Below are positions 9,174-19,785 of a DNA stretch of 47,248 bases, one piece after another. The notes below the pieces were generated by a model, which made no database searches, had not been told where the DNA came from, and worked only from the letters and a program-made list of their open reading frames with translations. The stretch's first letter is position 1. Each line of letters opens with the position of its first letter. The position numbers and the translations under genes were made by a program. The DNA lies in assembly GCA_913043815.1 (NCBI GenBank), contig CAJWNY010000011.1:1-47248 (forward strand), read 5' to 3'. The DNA is from an uncultured Gammaproteobacteria bacterium (GTDB taxonomy: Bacteria; Pseudomonadota; Gammaproteobacteria; Pseudomonadales; Azotimanducaceae).

Positions 9174-12100
9174 CTAAGGGAAAGTCTTAAGCGCATTCCT
9201 AAACAGGCGCATCCAGGGGCCGTCTTCACCCCAAGCTGGATCTCGATAGACATTTTGCACCGACCTAAACACACGTTCAGGGTGCGGCATCATAATAAGC
9301 ACACGGCCACCCGCCGCCGTTAGTCCTGCTAAGCCTTTAACTGCGCCGTTAGGGTTATCAGGATAGCGGTTCGCTATTTGATGGCGCGAATCTACATATT
9401 GCATAGCTAACTGATTATTACTTTGTAATGCAGCCAAATTTTGCCGATGAGCAAACTCGGCCCGCCCTTCCCCATGAGCCACAGCAACGGGCATTACACT
9501 GCCTTGCATGCCCTCAAGCCAAGGCGTTTGTACGCCATTAATTTTCACAAGTACCGTGCGACCTTCAAATTGCTCGCTACGATTACGCACAAAGCGCGGC
9601 CAATTTTCTGCACCAGGAATAAGCTCCTGCATTTGCGCCATCATTTGGCAACCGTTACAAACACCTAGGGTAAGTTTGTCGCTGGTAAAAAAGTTGACGA
9701 ACTGCTCTCTGACCTGGGGGTTGAACAACGCGCTCTTGGCCCAGCCGCCACCGCCGCCTAAGACGTCGCCGTAAGAAAATCCGCCACACGCAACTAACGT
9801 CTGAAATTGATCTAAAGAAAAGCGCCCGCTGATCAAATCTGACATGTGTACGTCTACGCTGTCGAAACCAGCACGATCAAAAGCCGCTGCCATTTCAATT
9901 TGGCCATTCACCCCCTGCTCGCGCAGCACTGCAATTTTAGGACGCAAACCTTTTAGTACATAGGGTATTTCACCGGGATCAAAAGTCAGCTTGGCGTTGA
10001 GGCCCGGATCGTCAGCTCGATTTGCGACAATGCTGGAAAACTCTTCTTCAGCGCAGGCTGCGCTGTCGCGCATGTTTTGCACTTTATAACTGGTCTTAGC
10101 CCAAGTCTGCTGCAGCTCGCTACGGTTGTAATCTGCGACTACCTTGTCGCCATGCGATATAACAACCCTGTCATCTCGGCGAATCTTCGCTACAGGCAAG
10201 CAGCGCCCGGGCGTACTGGCTCCTAACATTTCGTAGGTCTCTGCGGAGACTTGCACAACGAACCCCACCTCTTCATTGAATAAGGCTTCTAGTAAACCCT
10301 CATTAGCGTCAACATTAATGTCCAAGCCAAGGCGTCCGGCAAAAGACATTTCTAACAAACAAGCCAAGAGCCCGCCATCAGAACGATCATGCAAGCTGAG
10401 AAAATCGCCCCGCCGCTTACCTTGAATAATCGACTCCAGCAGTGCTCTGAAGCTACTGAAATTATCTATATTAGGCGCAACGTCTCCCATCTGAGAATAA
10501 ACCTGAGCTAAGCAACTGCCGCCCAAACGTTGCTCAGACCCTAGGTCCAACAACACCAACATACTGCCTTCATTGTCTACCAGCTCAGGAGTCACCGTAT
10601 TATTAACATCAGCAACCGGCGCGAAGGCAGAAACAATTAGCGTAACAGGCGAAACGACAGCCTTCTCTTTGCCGTCCTGCGCCCATCGAGTCTCCATGGA
10701 CAGTGAATCTTTACCAACGGGAATAGCAATGCCTAAGGCCGGACACATGTCTTCACCAACAACGGTAACTGCGTCAAACAGCGCTTGCTCTTCTTCGTTA
10801 GAGCCCGCAGCCGCCATCCAATTGGCCGATAAAACAACGCGCTCGAGACTTTCAATATCTGCGCTAACAATATTTGTTAGCGCTTCGGCTACCGCCATGC
10901 GCGCAGCCGCTTTTGGATCAATTAATGCAAGAGGGCTGCGCTCACCTATGGCAAAAGCTTCACCCTGATTGGTATTAAACCCACTGAGGGTGACTGCTGC
11001 GTCTGCAACAGGTACTTGCCAAGGACCAATCATTGGCTGGGTGGCAACAAGACCGGTAATGCTGCGATCGCCAATGGTGATCAAAAACTGTTTGCTGGCT
11101 ACGGCCGGAAACTGCAGAACGCGACTCACTGCTTCCCGCAGCGTAACCTGACTAAGGTCTAAGGGGGTGAGAAAAAGTTCTTGGCGGGAAAAACTCCGGC
11201 TCATTTTAGGCGCTCTACCCAGCAAAATGCTGAGCGGCAAGTCTACTGGCGTATTCTCAAAATGCGCGTCTTCAACCAGCAAGTCACCTCCAGAGACTGA
11301 TTCACCAACGACTGCATAAGGGCAGCGTTCGCGCTGACAAATTTCTTCAAACTGAGCTAGCTGCGATGCTTCAATACCCAGCACATAACGTTCTTGAGCT
11401 TCGTTACACCAAATTTCTAAAGGCGACATTCCAAGATCGGAGTTCAGCACATTACGCAGCTGAATACGCCCGCCTGTATTGGCGTCATCAATAAGCTCAG
11501 GCAATGCATTAGACAAACCGCCAGCGCCCACGTCATGAATTAGCAAAATCGGATTATCGCCACCTAGGGCGCAACAAACGTCGATGACTTCTTGACAACG
11601 GCGTTCCATTTCTGGATTGCCCCGCTGCACCGACGCAAAATCTAAGTCCGAAGAACTGCTGCCAGAAGCCATACTTGACGCTGCACTTCCACCTAGCCCA
11701 ATCAACATAGCTGGACCGCCCAAAACCACTAGGGCAGTACCATCTGGGAAAGATTCGGCATGAACGTGCTCTTCGCGCACAGTACCTACACCGCCAGCAA
11801 TCATCACTGGCTTGTGATAACCCCTGACAACTCCTAAACCGTTTTCAGGTGCATATTCAAAAGTTCTAAAGTAGCCGTTGATAGCCGGACGACCAAACTC
11901 ATTATTAAAACTCGCCGCGCCCACCGGGCCTTCTAACATAATATCCAAAGCGGAAACCATATGCTCTGGTTTGCCAGTAGCAAGCTCCCAAGGTTGCGGC
12001 ATATCTGGGATATTCAAATGCGAAGTAGTAAATCCAGAGAGACCAGCTTTTGGTTTCGAGCCCCGACCAACCGCGCCCTCATCACGAATTTCACCACCAG

Positions 12101-13064
12101 AACCTGTTGCTGCGCCTGAGAACGGTGCAATCCCTGTTGGGTGATTATGGGTTTCAACCTTCATTAAAATGTGAGCCGCTTCGCTCTTATAGCCGTACTG
12201 CTTGCTTGCAGGATCCACCCAAAGTCTCTGCACCTGAGGGCCTTCAATTACTGCCGCATTATCATTGTAGGCACTTAATATGCCACGACCATTGACTTGT
12301 TTATAAGTATTACGGATTTTTCCAAACAGAGATAACGCTTGCAGCTGGCCATCTACCTGCCAGTCGGCGTTAAAGATTTTGTGCCTACAATGCTCTGAGT
12401 TTGCTTGGGCAAACATCATTAATTCAACGTCGGAGGGATCTCTTTGCAAATCCGTATAGGCTTTTTCCAAATACTCAATTTCATCATCAGACAAAGCTAA
12501 ACCTAGGCGTACATTAACTTCGCGAAGCGCTTCCACACCCTGAGTACTCAATGGGATTTCCGCCAAAGGTTTAGGCTCGGCGCTAACAAACAGTTGAGAA
12601 AAATCTTCCGCTAATAAATAGTCTTGGGTCATGCGATCAAAAAGGACAGATTTATCTAACACGCTAAGTCTGTGATCGGCGCGTACAAACCAGCGCACAG
12701 CCCGCTCAACTCTAAGCACGTCAGTTAAACCTGATAGCCAAAATATGTCCGTAGCCTTACTGGACCATGGCGAAATGGTGCCAAGACGTGGCACAACAGT
12801 GCCTGCAAGCTTGCCGCTGGCTTCAGGCAACTCCTGGGTGGGCCCGTAAGTTAAAAGCTCCTGAGCCTGCAGTAACTGCTGCGCACTCAACTCGGCAGCG
12901 GTATGAATCAGATGCACAAACTCTGCGTAGACCACATGAGGCGCTGTTTGTTGGATTTTTTGCAATGCGAAAATACTCAGCGCGGCAGCACCCTGAATCA
13001 CAGCAATCGTACTATTTGCGCCAATAATATTAGCTGATTGCAAATTGCCGTCCGTATTTTCCAT
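9174..13064 (-). CDS. purL: Phosphoribosylformylglycinamidine synthase, single-chain
   Basis: Converts FGAR to FGAM with glutamine and ATP in purine synthesis. At 1296 residues this is the large gammaproteobacterial form combining the PurS-like linker, PurL synthase and PurQ amidotransferase regions. Visible marks are KVETHNHPT in the first synthase half, the nucleotide-binding segments rich in Gly, and the C-terminal class I glutaminase with nucleophile [10 protein letters not shown] and the catalytic His/Glu in MMPHPERVF. The frame has an in-frame GTG at 13076; I prefer ATG 13064, which has AGGTGG eight bases upstream. It lies downstream of tadA. In Pseudomonas a lytic transglycosylase gene lies between them, and that gene is absent here. 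Confidence 0.98.
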   Translation of the reverse strand: MENTDGNLQSANIIGANSTIAVIQGAAALSIFALQKIQQTAPHVVYAEFVHLIHTAAELSAQQLLQAQELLTYGPTQELPEASGKLAGTVVPRLGTISPWSSKATDIFWLSGLTDVLRVERAVRWFVRADHRLSVLDKSVLFDRMTQDYLLAEDFSQLFVSAEPKPLAEIPLSTQGVEALREVNVRLGLALSDDEIEYLEKAYTDLQRDPSDVELMMFAQANSEHCRHKIFNADWQVDGQLQALSLFGKIRNTYKQVNGRGILSAYNDNAAVIEGPQVQRLWVDPASKQYGYKSEAAHILMKVETHNHPTGIAPFSGAATGSGGEIRDEGAVGRGSKPKAGLSGFTTSHLNIPDMPQPWELATGKPEHMVSALDIMLEGPVGAASFNNEFGRPAINGYFRTFEYAPENGLGVVRGYHKPVMIAGGVGTVREEHVHAESFPDGTALVVLGGPAMLIGLGGSAASSMASGSSSSDLDFASVQRGNPEMERRCQEVIDVCCALGGDNPILLIHDVGAGGLSNALPELIDDANTGGRIQLRNVLNSDLGMSPLEIWCNEAQERYVLGIEASQLAQFEEICQRERCPYAVVGESVSGGDLLVEDAHFENTPVDLPLSILLGRAPKMSRSFSRQELFLTPLDLSQVTLREAVSRVLQFPAVASKQFLITIGDRSITGLVATQPMIGPWQVPVADAAVTLSGFNTNQGEAFAIGERSPLALIDPKAAARMAVAEALTNIVSADIESLERVVLSANWMAAAGSNEEEQALFDAVTVVGEDMCPALGIAIPVGKDSLSMETRWAQDGKEKAVVSPVTLIVSAFAPVADVNNTVTPELVDNEGSMLVLLDLGSEQRLGGSCLAQVYSQMGDVAPNIDNFSSFRALLESIIQGKRRGDFLSLHDRSDGGLLACLLEMSFAGRLGLDINVDANEGLLEALFNEEVGFVVQVSAETYEMLGASTPGRCLPVAKIRRDDRVVISHGDKVVADYNRSELQQTWAKTSYKVQNMRDSAACAEEEFSSIVANRADDPGLNAKLTFDPGEIPYVLKGLRPKIAVLREQGVNGQIEMAAAFDRAGFDSVDVHMSDLISGRFSLDQFQTLVACGGFSYGDVLGGGGGWAKSALFNPQVREQFVNFFTSDKLTLGVCNGCQMMAQMQELIPGAENWPRFVRNRSEQFEGRTVLVKINGVQTPWLEGMQGSVMPVAVAHGEGRAEFAHRQNLAALQSNNQLAMQYVDSRHQIANRYPDNPNGAVKGLAGLTAAGGRVLIMMPHPERVFRSVQNVYRDPAWGEDGPWMRLFRNALKTFP

Positions 13065-13216
13065 CAGAGGTTCCACCTAGTCGTATTTCTTTAAATATTT
13101 CTTTACAGAGTTGCTAGAAACCGGGAGTCCCCGAATTTTCTATGTCGGGCAACGGCCTCATCTTTGCTCTCACCACAGTTGTCTTCACGAATAAGCTTTG
13201 AGTTTGTTCAATGCCT

Positions 13217-13675
13217 TTAATTTTTATTGCGGCGAGCATCAAAAAACCCACGCATTCGCTGCCTGCATTCTTCCTCGAGTACGCCACAGCTGACCTCGAT
13301 TCGGTGATTTAACCAAGTTAAGTCACCAAGCGAATGACTGATCATTACGCCCGCTTTTGGCTCCAGGGCCCCAATCACCACGCGCTGAATTCTCGAATGA
13401 ATCAACGCGCCAAAACACATGGTACAAGGCTCTATGGTGACATAAAGAGTGGTACCCGGCAGGCGATAGTTTGAGCTTTGCAGTGCCGCATCACGTAGAG
13501 CTATTATTTCTGCATGAGCAGAAGGGTCATGGCTTAAACGCGGTTGGTTGTAACCTTGACCAATAAGGTCTTGACCTCTAACCAAAACTGCGCCTACAGG
13601 CACCTCTCCTGCTGCCGCAGCTTCATCGGCCAAAACAATGGCCTTGCGCATCCAAGCTTCGTCGCTGTTATCCAA
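13217..13675 (-). CDS. tadA: tRNA-specific adenosine deaminase
   Basis: Deaminates A34 to inosine in tRNA-Arg(ACG); essential in most bacteria. The 152-residue cytidine-deaminase-fold protein carries the HAE motif (54-56, E56 the proton shuttle) and the zinc-binding PCTMC motif (83-87). The chosen start is a TTG, which gives the usual N-terminal length before WMRKA. The next ATG (13651) would remove residues that are conserved in length. No strong ribosome-binding site is visible. Confidence 0.95.
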   Translation of the reverse strand: MDNSDEAWMRKAIVLADEAAAAGEVPVGAVLVRGQDLIGQGYNQPRLSHDPSAHAEIIALRDAALQSSNYRLPGTTLYVTIEPCTMCFGALIHSRIQRVVIGALEPKAGVMISHSLGDLTWLNHRIEVSCGVLEEECRQRMRGFFDARRNKN

Positions 13676-13748
13676 TAGTTCTGTGCAGGTAATTTAGAGG
13701 GGCCATATTAACAGCGCCAGCCTCGAAACAAACCATTAGAACGTATCT

Positions 13749-14051
13749 TTAGCCATTTTTCGGCTGCAGGCGAAAAGGCTTTTCAATGCCAGTGACCGTG
13801 TAAGAACGTTCAACAATTTTAGTGTCCGCACCCCAAGGGCTTGCTTGGACAAGTGCTTGGCGGGCAGCGAAGGATCCAGCACCGTCAAATTCCTCATAAA
13901 CATCAAAAATAGTTGGCTTATCAGCAAGATGACTTGCCGTGAAAGCTAAACAGCCTAGCTCGGCTAGCGTCAGCGCAATGTACTCTGGCAATTGATTTAA
14001 AATCACACCGACTTTTCTCTCAGGGGCTACAAAAAAATCAACTAACACCAC
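13749..14051 (-). CDS. Small antibiotic-biosynthesis-monooxygenase (ABM)-fold protein
   Basis: A 100-residue protein that fits the dimeric alpha/beta-barrel ABM/YgiN group. Evidence is the N-terminal strand, a helix with EYIALTLAELGCLAF, the FDVYEEFDGAGSF strand-turn segment and a final strand near KIVERSYTV. Members include quinol monooxygenases and heme-degrading enzymes, and many have no known role, so I assign fold only. The start is GTG at 14051. It sits between the EamA gene and tadA on the same strand. Confidence 0.65.
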   Translation of the reverse strand: MVLVDFFVAPERKVGVILNQLPEYIALTLAELGCLAFTASHLADKPTIFDVYEEFDGAGSFAARQALVQASPWGADTKIVERSYTVTGIEKPFRLQPKNG

Positions 14052-14249
14052 TTTTTCAGCTATTTCAATCGTCCAATAATCAACTTGATCTGCGACTCAC
14101 CAGTTTGCTCAGCTAAAAACTAGCTCCCAACCATCAACGAAGATACCAAAGCTCCTAAGTCTTACCTCAGTCGTACCTGAAGGGTGCTATTGAAGAGGAT
14201 AAAGGGTATTTATTGGACGCAGAGTGCGCCGAGCAAATGTGGTAGCGAT

Positions 14250-15122
14250 CTAGGTGGAATAAATAGGCATCTTACGCCCAATAATTACTACCAAGAAAAC
14301 GGCCGCAGCAAAAGCTGCATTGAGTAAAGTGAATGACTCCCCCAGAAGAAAATAGGCGCCTACAAGCGTGGCGAAGGGTTGCAACAATTGTACCTGCCCC
14401 ACTCGGGCAACACCGCCCACTGCAAGACCCCGGTACCAAAAAAAGAAGCCTATATACATAGAAAACAAAGCCACGTACAAAAATGAACCTAGAGCTTCGT
14501 TGGAAACAGCATCTAAGGGCGTGTCAAAGAACAAATAGGTGGCAAGCAGGTTAATTGGCAACGTCAGCGCCAAAGCCCAACTGATTACATTTATTGCGCC
14601 CAGCTCTGCAGATAACTTGCCACCTTCCGCATAACCTATAGCAGCGAAGATGATGGCCACTAGCAACCATAAATCGCCCACCATCAAACTCTTTGCGCCG
14701 TCTAAGAAGGCGTAGCCCAAAACCAGCAGCGAACCAGACAATGCCGCCAGCCAATAGCTTATGGAGGGTCTTTCTTTGAAGCGCAAGGCAGCAAAAATTG
14801 CAGTAACTAAAGGCAACACTCCCAATACGATGCCGCCATGGGCAGACGGCAATGTGGTCATGGCAACGGACGTAAAAATGGGGAATCCATAAACAATGCC
14901 AATGGCTATAACTAAGAGTTTATAGAGTTGAGTTTTTGTCGGCCGTTGCGCCTTGGAAAAAAATAGCCAACCCACCGCACAAAGACCAGCAAGCAGCGCC
15001 CGCCCAAATGCCACAAACAGCGGATTCAGCTCTAATACCGCGATACGGGTAAAAGGCAGTGTTAAGCTAAATATTAATACTCCAACAGCACCAATCAGCA
15101 TGCCTTTCGTTTCATTACCCAT
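14250..15122 (-). CDS. EamA/DMT-family permease
   Basis: An inner-membrane transporter of about 290 residues with ten hydrophobic helices formed by two EamA repeats (about 1-140 and 150-285). The family exports amino acids and other small metabolites; the substrate cannot be read from sequence. An in-frame TTG at 15128 is possible because AGGA lies close to it. The ATG at 15122 is my choice. Confidence 0.9.
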   Translation of the reverse strand: MGNETKGMLIGAVGVLIFSLTLPFTRIAVLELNPLFVAFGRALLAGLCAVGWLFFSKAQRPTKTQLYKLLVIAIGIVYGFPIFTSVAMTTLPSAHGGIVLGVLPLVTAIFAALRFKERPSISYWLAALSGSLLVLGYAFLDGAKSLMVGDLWLLVAIIFAAIGYAEGGKLSAELGAINVISWALALTLPINLLATYLFFDTPLDAVSNEALGSFLYVALFSMYIGFFFWYRGLAVGGVARVGQVQLLQPFATLVGAYFLLGESFTLLNAAFAAAVFLVVIIGRKMPIYST

Positions 15123-15424
15123 AATCAATATTTCCTAATGGGAAGCCGGCGCGCGAAACACTGAATGAGTATCCTTGTGCGCCTTCACCCGATTATTGTG
15201 ACCCTTTCTATAGGGTATTTGCATATTCTGCTGAAGAAGCCTTGATTACCCGAGACTGCATTAACACTGACACAACACGCTAGTTGTCCCTGTTAAACGC
15301 TTGGGTCTCATTATTATGAATACTGCACGCGCCACAATTAGCAGACCAGTTTCTTGCCGCTCATAGCGGAGAAGTAATTACCTCTGTCACCTTTCATATT
15401 ACGGATTCTACGCGCGCTCTAAAA
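15123..15424. other. Gap between acyl-CoA dehydrogenase and EamA genes
   Basis: About 300 bases. The only coding-like item is a 19-codon minus-strand frame (15338-15397, MKGDRGNYFSAMSGKKLVC) just after the dehydrogenase stop; I see no support for it as a gene. No terminator was found. Confidence 0.35.
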
Positions 15425-16630
15425 TCAGTCTGGCAACCCCAGTACACGCTTGGCAATGATATTGAGCTGAATCTCGTTGGACCCTCCGGCGATAGAAATT
15501 GACTTAGCTTCTAACCACAAACGGCACATTGAAATCTCTTCGTCATCAAAAGATGCGCCCTCCCAGCCAAGGCCTTGGGTGCCACGAATACGCAACTGCA
15601 GTTCCAACTGTTCTTTGACGTAATTGGCTTCTACATATTTAAAAATAGAGGTCGCAGCGCCCGGCGCACTGGATACGGTTTCTTCCATAGCGCGCTGTTG
15701 AGTAAGGAAAAAGGATTTCTTAAGCATCTCATTTTCAATCAGATACTTACGTAAGCTCGGTTCAATAGTGGCCTGATCCTCTGCATATTTACGCGCGAGA
15801 TTGCACAATGTCAGCGCCGGCTTAATACGCTCCAACGGCCCAATTTTATCGGCACTAGCAAGCGCTGCCAGTCCCGAGCGCTCGTGCTGTAATAACCTTT
15901 TGCCCACAGTCCAACCCTGGTTCAACTTGCCAACTAAATTGTTTTTTGGCACACGTAAGTCATCAAGAAACGTCTGACAAAATGGCGATTTACCATTCAA
16001 CAATTCAATGGGCTTGGTGGTCACTCCAGGACTGTCCATAGAAAACAACACAAAGCTAATGCCCTCATGCTTGGGCACTTTTCTATTGGTGCGCACAAGG
16101 CAAAACATCCAATCCGCATAATGGGCTCCCGAGGTCCAAATTTTTGTCCCGTTAATGACAAAATAGTCGCCCTTGTCTTCGGCAAAAGTTTGCAGGCTGG
16201 CCAAATCAGAGCCTGCACCGGGTTCGCTATAACCTTGACACCAAGCAAGTTCACCACGGGCAATTGCTGGCAAGTGCTGACGCTTTTGCTCATCGCTGCC
16301 ATATTCAAGCAACGTTGGACCGATCATCGATACGCCCATACCACCGAGCGGCGGCCGCGCATTTATGCGTTGCAGTTCGTCCATTAGGACCATGAAAGCT
16401 TCTTTACCCAGACCTGCGCCGCCGTATTCCACTGGCCATGTCGGCACAGTCCAGCCTTTCTCGGCCATTGCTGAAAGCCATTGGTGTGCATCTAGGTTGG
16501 TACTTCGGCGCTTACTACCACCATTCACTTCTTCACCCTCTACCATGCGCAGGCGCATCGACGCTGGACAGTTAACATCTAACCACTCCCGGGTGTCCGC
16601 GCGAAAAACTTGTAAATTATGTGAACCCAC
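15425..16630 (-). CDS. Acyl-CoA dehydrogenase family protein
   Basis: An FAD-dependent flavoenzyme of about 401 residues that would introduce a trans-2,3 double bond into an acyl-CoA thioester. The order is the N-terminal helical domain, the middle beta domain with the substrate/FAD motif YSEPGAGSDLA and the WTSGAHYADW segment, then the C-terminal helical domain with the RIRGTQGLGWEG and GGSNEIQLNIIAKRVLGLP signature. It resembles the catabolic FadE/IpdE-like groups acting on branched or steroid-derived substrates more than short-chain enzymes; this is an inference. A GTG at 16630 with GAGGG seven bases upstream is preferred over the TTG at 16645. Confidence 0.93.
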   Translation of the reverse strand: MGSHNLQVFRADTREWLDVNCPASMRLRMVEGEEVNGGSKRRSTNLDAHQWLSAMAEKGWTVPTWPVEYGGAGLGKEAFMVLMDELQRINARPPLGGMGVSMIGPTLLEYGSDEQKRQHLPAIARGELAWCQGYSEPGAGSDLASLQTFAEDKGDYFVINGTKIWTSGAHYADWMFCLVRTNRKVPKHEGISFVLFSMDSPGVTTKPIELLNGKSPFCQTFLDDLRVPKNNLVGKLNQGWTVGKRLLQHERSGLAALASADKIGPLERIKPALTLCNLARKYAEDQATIEPSLRKYLIENEMLKKSFFLTQQRAMEETVSSAPGAATSIFKYVEANYVKEQLELQLRIRGTQGLGWEGASFDDEEISMCRLWLEAKSISIAGGSNEIQLNIIAKRVLGLPD

Positions 16631-16791
16631 TTCAATCACCCTCAAACAACTATTGCTTAAGCAGTGACCATATCAAATACGCAAAGGGTTTTGGACCCGA
16701 GCATTAACTGGCGGGGAGGCCGATGCCACTAAGAGGCGCTTATACTCGTCAAACGATGGTGCAGAGCTTTTATATGGCGCACACTTGCGCC

Positions 16792-17730
16792 ATGGCAATA
16801 CATTGGTACCCAGGTCACATGCATAAAGCGATTCGCGAGATGAATAAAATCTTGGCGGACGTTGACATTGTTATTGAGTTACTAGATGCGCGCTTGCCCT
16901 CCAGTAGCCAAAATCCGGTGATTGAAAAACTGCGGCAGAATAAGCCAAGTATTAAAATTTTGAGCAAATCTGATCTAGCAGATCCAGCAACCACCTCTCT
17001 CTGGCAAGCGCATTTTGAGCAAGATGCCTTGGTCAAAACTCTCACAACAACCCTTGATCAACAAGACAAAGCACAGAGGATCGTTAAGCTGTGCCACACG
17101 CTAGTGCCCTCAAAGGCAAAGGCGCATTTGAATATGCTGGTGATGATTGCTGGCATTCCAAATGTGGGCAAATCTACTTTGGTCAATGCAGTTTCAGGCC
17201 GTAAAGCGGCAAAAACAGGAAACGAACCGGCTATCACAAAAGGGCAGCAACGGATCAAGCTGACGGAAGGCATCATTCTGCTAGATACCCCGGGCATACT
17301 GTGGCCAAAGATTGAAAACGAAAACAGTGGTTATCGACTGGCCGCCTCCGGTGCGATAAAAGACACCGCGATGGGTATTGAAGATGTAGCTTTTTACTTG
17401 GCCGAATATCTTATTATGCATTACCCAGCAGCATTAAAAGAGCGCTACGACCTGACTTCGATACCGGATGCAGAGTTTGAATTCATGGAAATGATGGGCG
17501 CTCGACGTGGTTGCATAAGCGCAGGTGGACGAATTGATTTGGAAAAAGCCTCCGCGATCCTTGTGAATGAATTTCGTGCTGGCATGTTGGGCCCAATCAC
17601 ACTGGAGACGCCAAGCATGATTCTCCAAGAGGACGTGATTATTGAGCAGCAAAGACAATACAAAGCCGCTAAAGATGAAGAGAGAAAACGCAAGTTTCGC
17701 TCTGGCCGCAGAGATAACCAAGTCTCTTAA
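16792..17730 (+). CDS. ylqF: Circularly permuted ribosome-assembly GTPase (RbgA/YlqF type)
   Basis: A 312-residue YlqF/RbgA-like GTPase, which acts in late 50S assembly in Bacillus; the role in gammaproteobacteria is less studied. The motif order is circularly permuted, as the family requires: G4-like SKSD (58-61) first, then the P-loop GIPNVGKST (121-129), then DTPG (165-168). The start MAIHWYPGHM is the conserved family start; the open frame reaches 16723 but the added residues are not family-like. It is divergent from the acyl-CoA dehydrogenase gene. Confidence 0.93.
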   Translation: MAIHWYPGHMHKAIREMNKILADVDIVIELLDARLPSSSQNPVIEKLRQNKPSIKILSKSDLADPATTSLWQAHFEQDALVKTLTTTLDQQDKAQRIVKLCHTLVPSKAKAHLNMLVMIAGIPNVGKSTLVNAVSGRKAAKTGNEPAITKGQQRIKLTEGIILLDTPGILWPKIENENSGYRLAASGAIKDTAMGIEDVAFYLAEYLIMHYPAALKERYDLTSIPDAEFEFMEMMGARRGCISAGGRIDLEKASAILVNEFRAGMLGPITLETPSMILQEDVIIEQQRQYKAAKDEERKRKFRSGRRDNQVS

Positions 17731-18073
17731 TTATGCGACGGGGCGCGTCCACCCCGACATCCATAATATCTTAGCCAATAATTCCTTCGCCATCAGCACA
17801 GTCGCCGACTACTGATATGGTTGCGAAACATTTTCAAATCGATTTTACACTCGGTTTTTAATCACATCATTTGCGGTAAATACTCGTCCATTTATCGCCA
17901 CATAAAAACCTGATAAAAGAGATTGAATCTATATCGCCAACTTCATTCACAAAGCAAAAGCGGATTCGTTGCAAGAATGGAGAACAGACAACATTAGCAA
18001 CAAAAGACTTGGTGCAAATGAGACCGTGAAAGCGCTGTAAAGTTGCGGGCACAGCGAACAAACTAGCAGAATC
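17731..18073. other. Convergent gap with a short G/C stem
   Basis: A 343-base gap between convergent genes. Just after the GTPase stop is a CGGGG/CCCCG inverted repeat (about 17739-17756) with no T-tract behind it, so it is at best a weak terminator. An open frame on the minus strand (17867-18061) has no recognisable product. Confidence 0.35.
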
Positions 18074-18616
18074 TTAGGGCTTGACAGTAGCCAGCAAATT
18101 CAAAGCGTCATCACACCAGGTCACGGCCGTTTGCTCTTGACGAATACCCGCTAGCAGCGACAAATACACGCCTTTTTTACGATCCGGCAGAGTCGATGGA
18201 GAGGCATAACTGCGCGCCTCAATTTTACGATACAATTCTAACCTGCGGACATGCTCGATCTGGCGCTGCTTGACAGCCTCGGTAACTTGTTCGATCGGTA
18301 CCGAGCCAACATTAAACAGCTTTATGAAAAGTTCATCCTTGGCGCCCCTGTGTCGAGTAGACTGCGTTATCCAAGAATCAAGCATCTGCCGGCCCTGGTT
18401 CGTTAACGAATAAACTCGCTTATCGGGTTTGCCATGCTGGGGCACTTCCAACACATTCACCCCCCCCATCGAATGCAAACCTTTTAGTTCTCGATAGATT
18501 TGTTGATGAGAGGCCTGCCAGAAGAAACCGAGTGACACGTCAAACTGCTTTGCCAATGCATAGCCTGTCAAATCTTCATCCAGCAGCGCCGTTAATATTG
18601 CATGAGGTAAGGACAT
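18074..18616 (-). CDS. PadR-family transcriptional regulator
   Basis: A 180-residue regulator with the N-terminal PadR winged-helix domain (about 1-80; LPHAILTALLDEDLTGYALAKQF, DNA-contact wing near KPDKRVYSLT) and a C-terminal Vir_act_alpha_C dimerisation region (about 90-175). PadR proteins usually repress a neighbouring divergent gene and release DNA on binding a phenolic or other small ligand. The divergent neighbour is a nitronate monooxygenase gene, and the gap between them carries palindromes, so control of that gene and self-control are likely. Confidence 0.93.
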   Translation of the reverse strand: MSLPHAILTALLDEDLTGYALAKQFDVSLGFFWQASHQQIYRELKGLHSMGGVNVLEVPQHGKPDKRVYSLTNQGRQMLDSWITQSTRHRGAKDELFIKLFNVGSVPIEQVTEAVKQRQIEHVRRLELYRKIEARSYASPSTLPDRKKGVYLSLLAGIRQEQTAVTWCDDALNLLATVKP

Positions 18617-18672
18617 GAAAAGCCTTGAAAACGATGGTCAATGAATTTTTAGTGTAACGGCAGCAAGAATTA

Positions 18673-18733
18673 TTGCACAAATTTTTATGCAAATAGTTGC
18701 ATATAAAACTCCTTATGAAACAATATGCATATT
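18673..18733. promoter_or_regulatory. Palindromic operator cluster between padR-like gene and nitronate monooxygenase
   Basis: Three overlapping or adjacent inverted repeats fill the divergent promoter region: TTGCA-N10-TGCAA (18673-18692), ATGCAA-N4-TTGCAT (18687-18702) and AATATGCATATT (18722-18733). The shared TGCA-type half-sites suggest a binding region for the adjacent PadR regulator. Assignment to PadR is inference from position. Confidence 0.55.
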
Positions 18734-18757
18734 AATCACTAATCCACAGGTTTTTAT

Positions 18758-19726
18758 ATGGCAACCCCAAACATCATGGTAGGAAAGTTGCGCATTCCAG
18801 TAGTAGCGGCACCACTCTTCATTATCTCTAATCCAGATTTGGTAATTGCTCAATGCAAAGCCGGTATCGTCGGTTCGTTTCCCTCCCTAAACGCCCGCCC
18901 AATAGAGGTTTTAGACGAGTGGCTAGAACGCATCACCAGCGAACTTAAAGCCTATGACGAAGCCAACCCTGATAATCCATCAGCTCCATTTGCGGTAAAC
19001 CAGATCGTGCATCGCTCGAACGACCGACTCGACCAAGACATGGACCTTTGCGAAAAATACCAGGTACCGATTGTTATTACGTCATTGGGTGCAAAGGTAG
19101 AGATCAATGAGCAAGTTCATTCTTGGGGCGGCATTGTACTGCATGATATTATCAATAATAAATTCGCCAAAAAAGCCATCGAGAAAGGCGCCGATGGCCT
19201 AATTGCGGTTGCGGCAGGCGCCGGCGGACACGCGGGTGCTTTGTCCCCCTTCGCTCTCATTCAAGAAATTCGCGAGTGGTTTGACGGACCCTTGTTGTTA
19301 TCAGGCTCCATTGCCAATGGAAATGCGGTGCTAGCAGCACAGGCCATGGGCGCGGACTTGGCCTACATTGGTTCTGCGTTTATCGCGACAAAAGAAGCCA
19401 ACGCAGACCTCGCCTACAAACAGGCTCTGGTGGACTATGCAGCTAGCGACATTGTTTACACCAACCTCTTTACAGGAGTCCACGGAAACTACTTAGCGCC
19501 ATCAATTGAAGCAAATGGCCTCGACCCACAAAACTTACCCACCAGCGATGCTTCACAAATGAACTTCGGCTCTGGAGGCAATGCGGAGGCTAAAGCTTGG
19601 AAAGATATTTGGGGCTGTGGTCAAGGCATTGGCGCTGTGACCGCTATTGTCTCAGCTGGGGATTTAGTAGAGAGACTTAGCCGAGAATACACAGCCGCCC
19701 AAACAAAAATTGTTAGTAACGTCTAA
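18758..19726 (+). CDS. Nitronate monooxygenase (2-nitropropane dioxygenase family)
   Basis: A 322-residue FMN-dependent TIM-barrel enzyme. Features of the family are the N-terminal PVVAAPLF segment, the AAGAGGHAGALSP loop that carries the catalytic-type His near residue 163, and the GADLAYIGSAFIAT phosphate-binding segment. Such enzymes oxidise alkyl nitronates such as propionate 3-nitronate; related proteins include enoyl reductases, so the substrate is not certain. It is divergent from the PadR gene and separated from it by palindromes, suggesting inducible control. Confidence 0.88.
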   Translation: MATPNIMVGKLRIPVVAAPLFIISNPDLVIAQCKAGIVGSFPSLNARPIEVLDEWLERITSELKAYDEANPDNPSAPFAVNQIVHRSNDRLDQDMDLCEKYQVPIVITSLGAKVEINEQVHSWGGIVLHDIINNKFAKKAIEKGADGLIAVAAGAGGHAGALSPFALIQEIREWFDGPLLLSGSIANGNAVLAAQAMGADLAYIGSAFIATKEANADLAYKQALVDYAASDIVYTNLFTGVHGNYLAPSIEANGLDPQNLPTSDASQMNFGSGGNAEAKAWKDIWGCGQGIGAVTAIVSAGDLVERLSREYTAAQTKIVSNV

Positions 19727-19739
19727 CACCACTTGATGG

Positions 19740-19785
19740 GTTTTCTTAACGCTGACGGGCCTTGGCCGGCAGCGTTAAGTAAAAC
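19740..19785. repeat. Long imperfect hairpin after nitronate monooxygenase
   Basis: GTTTTCTTAACGCTG (19740-19754) pairs with CAGCGTTAAGTAAAAC (19770-19785) with one bulged A, and an inner GGCC-TT-GGCC stem closes the loop. Neither strand has a T-tract after the stem. It could be a transcript-end or processing hairpin, or a REP-like palindrome; it is the only copy I noticed in the window. Confidence 0.6.

Noticed and set aside
17867-18061. 64-codon minus-strand frame downstream of the PadR gene
   Set aside because: No recognisable product; random-looking sequence.
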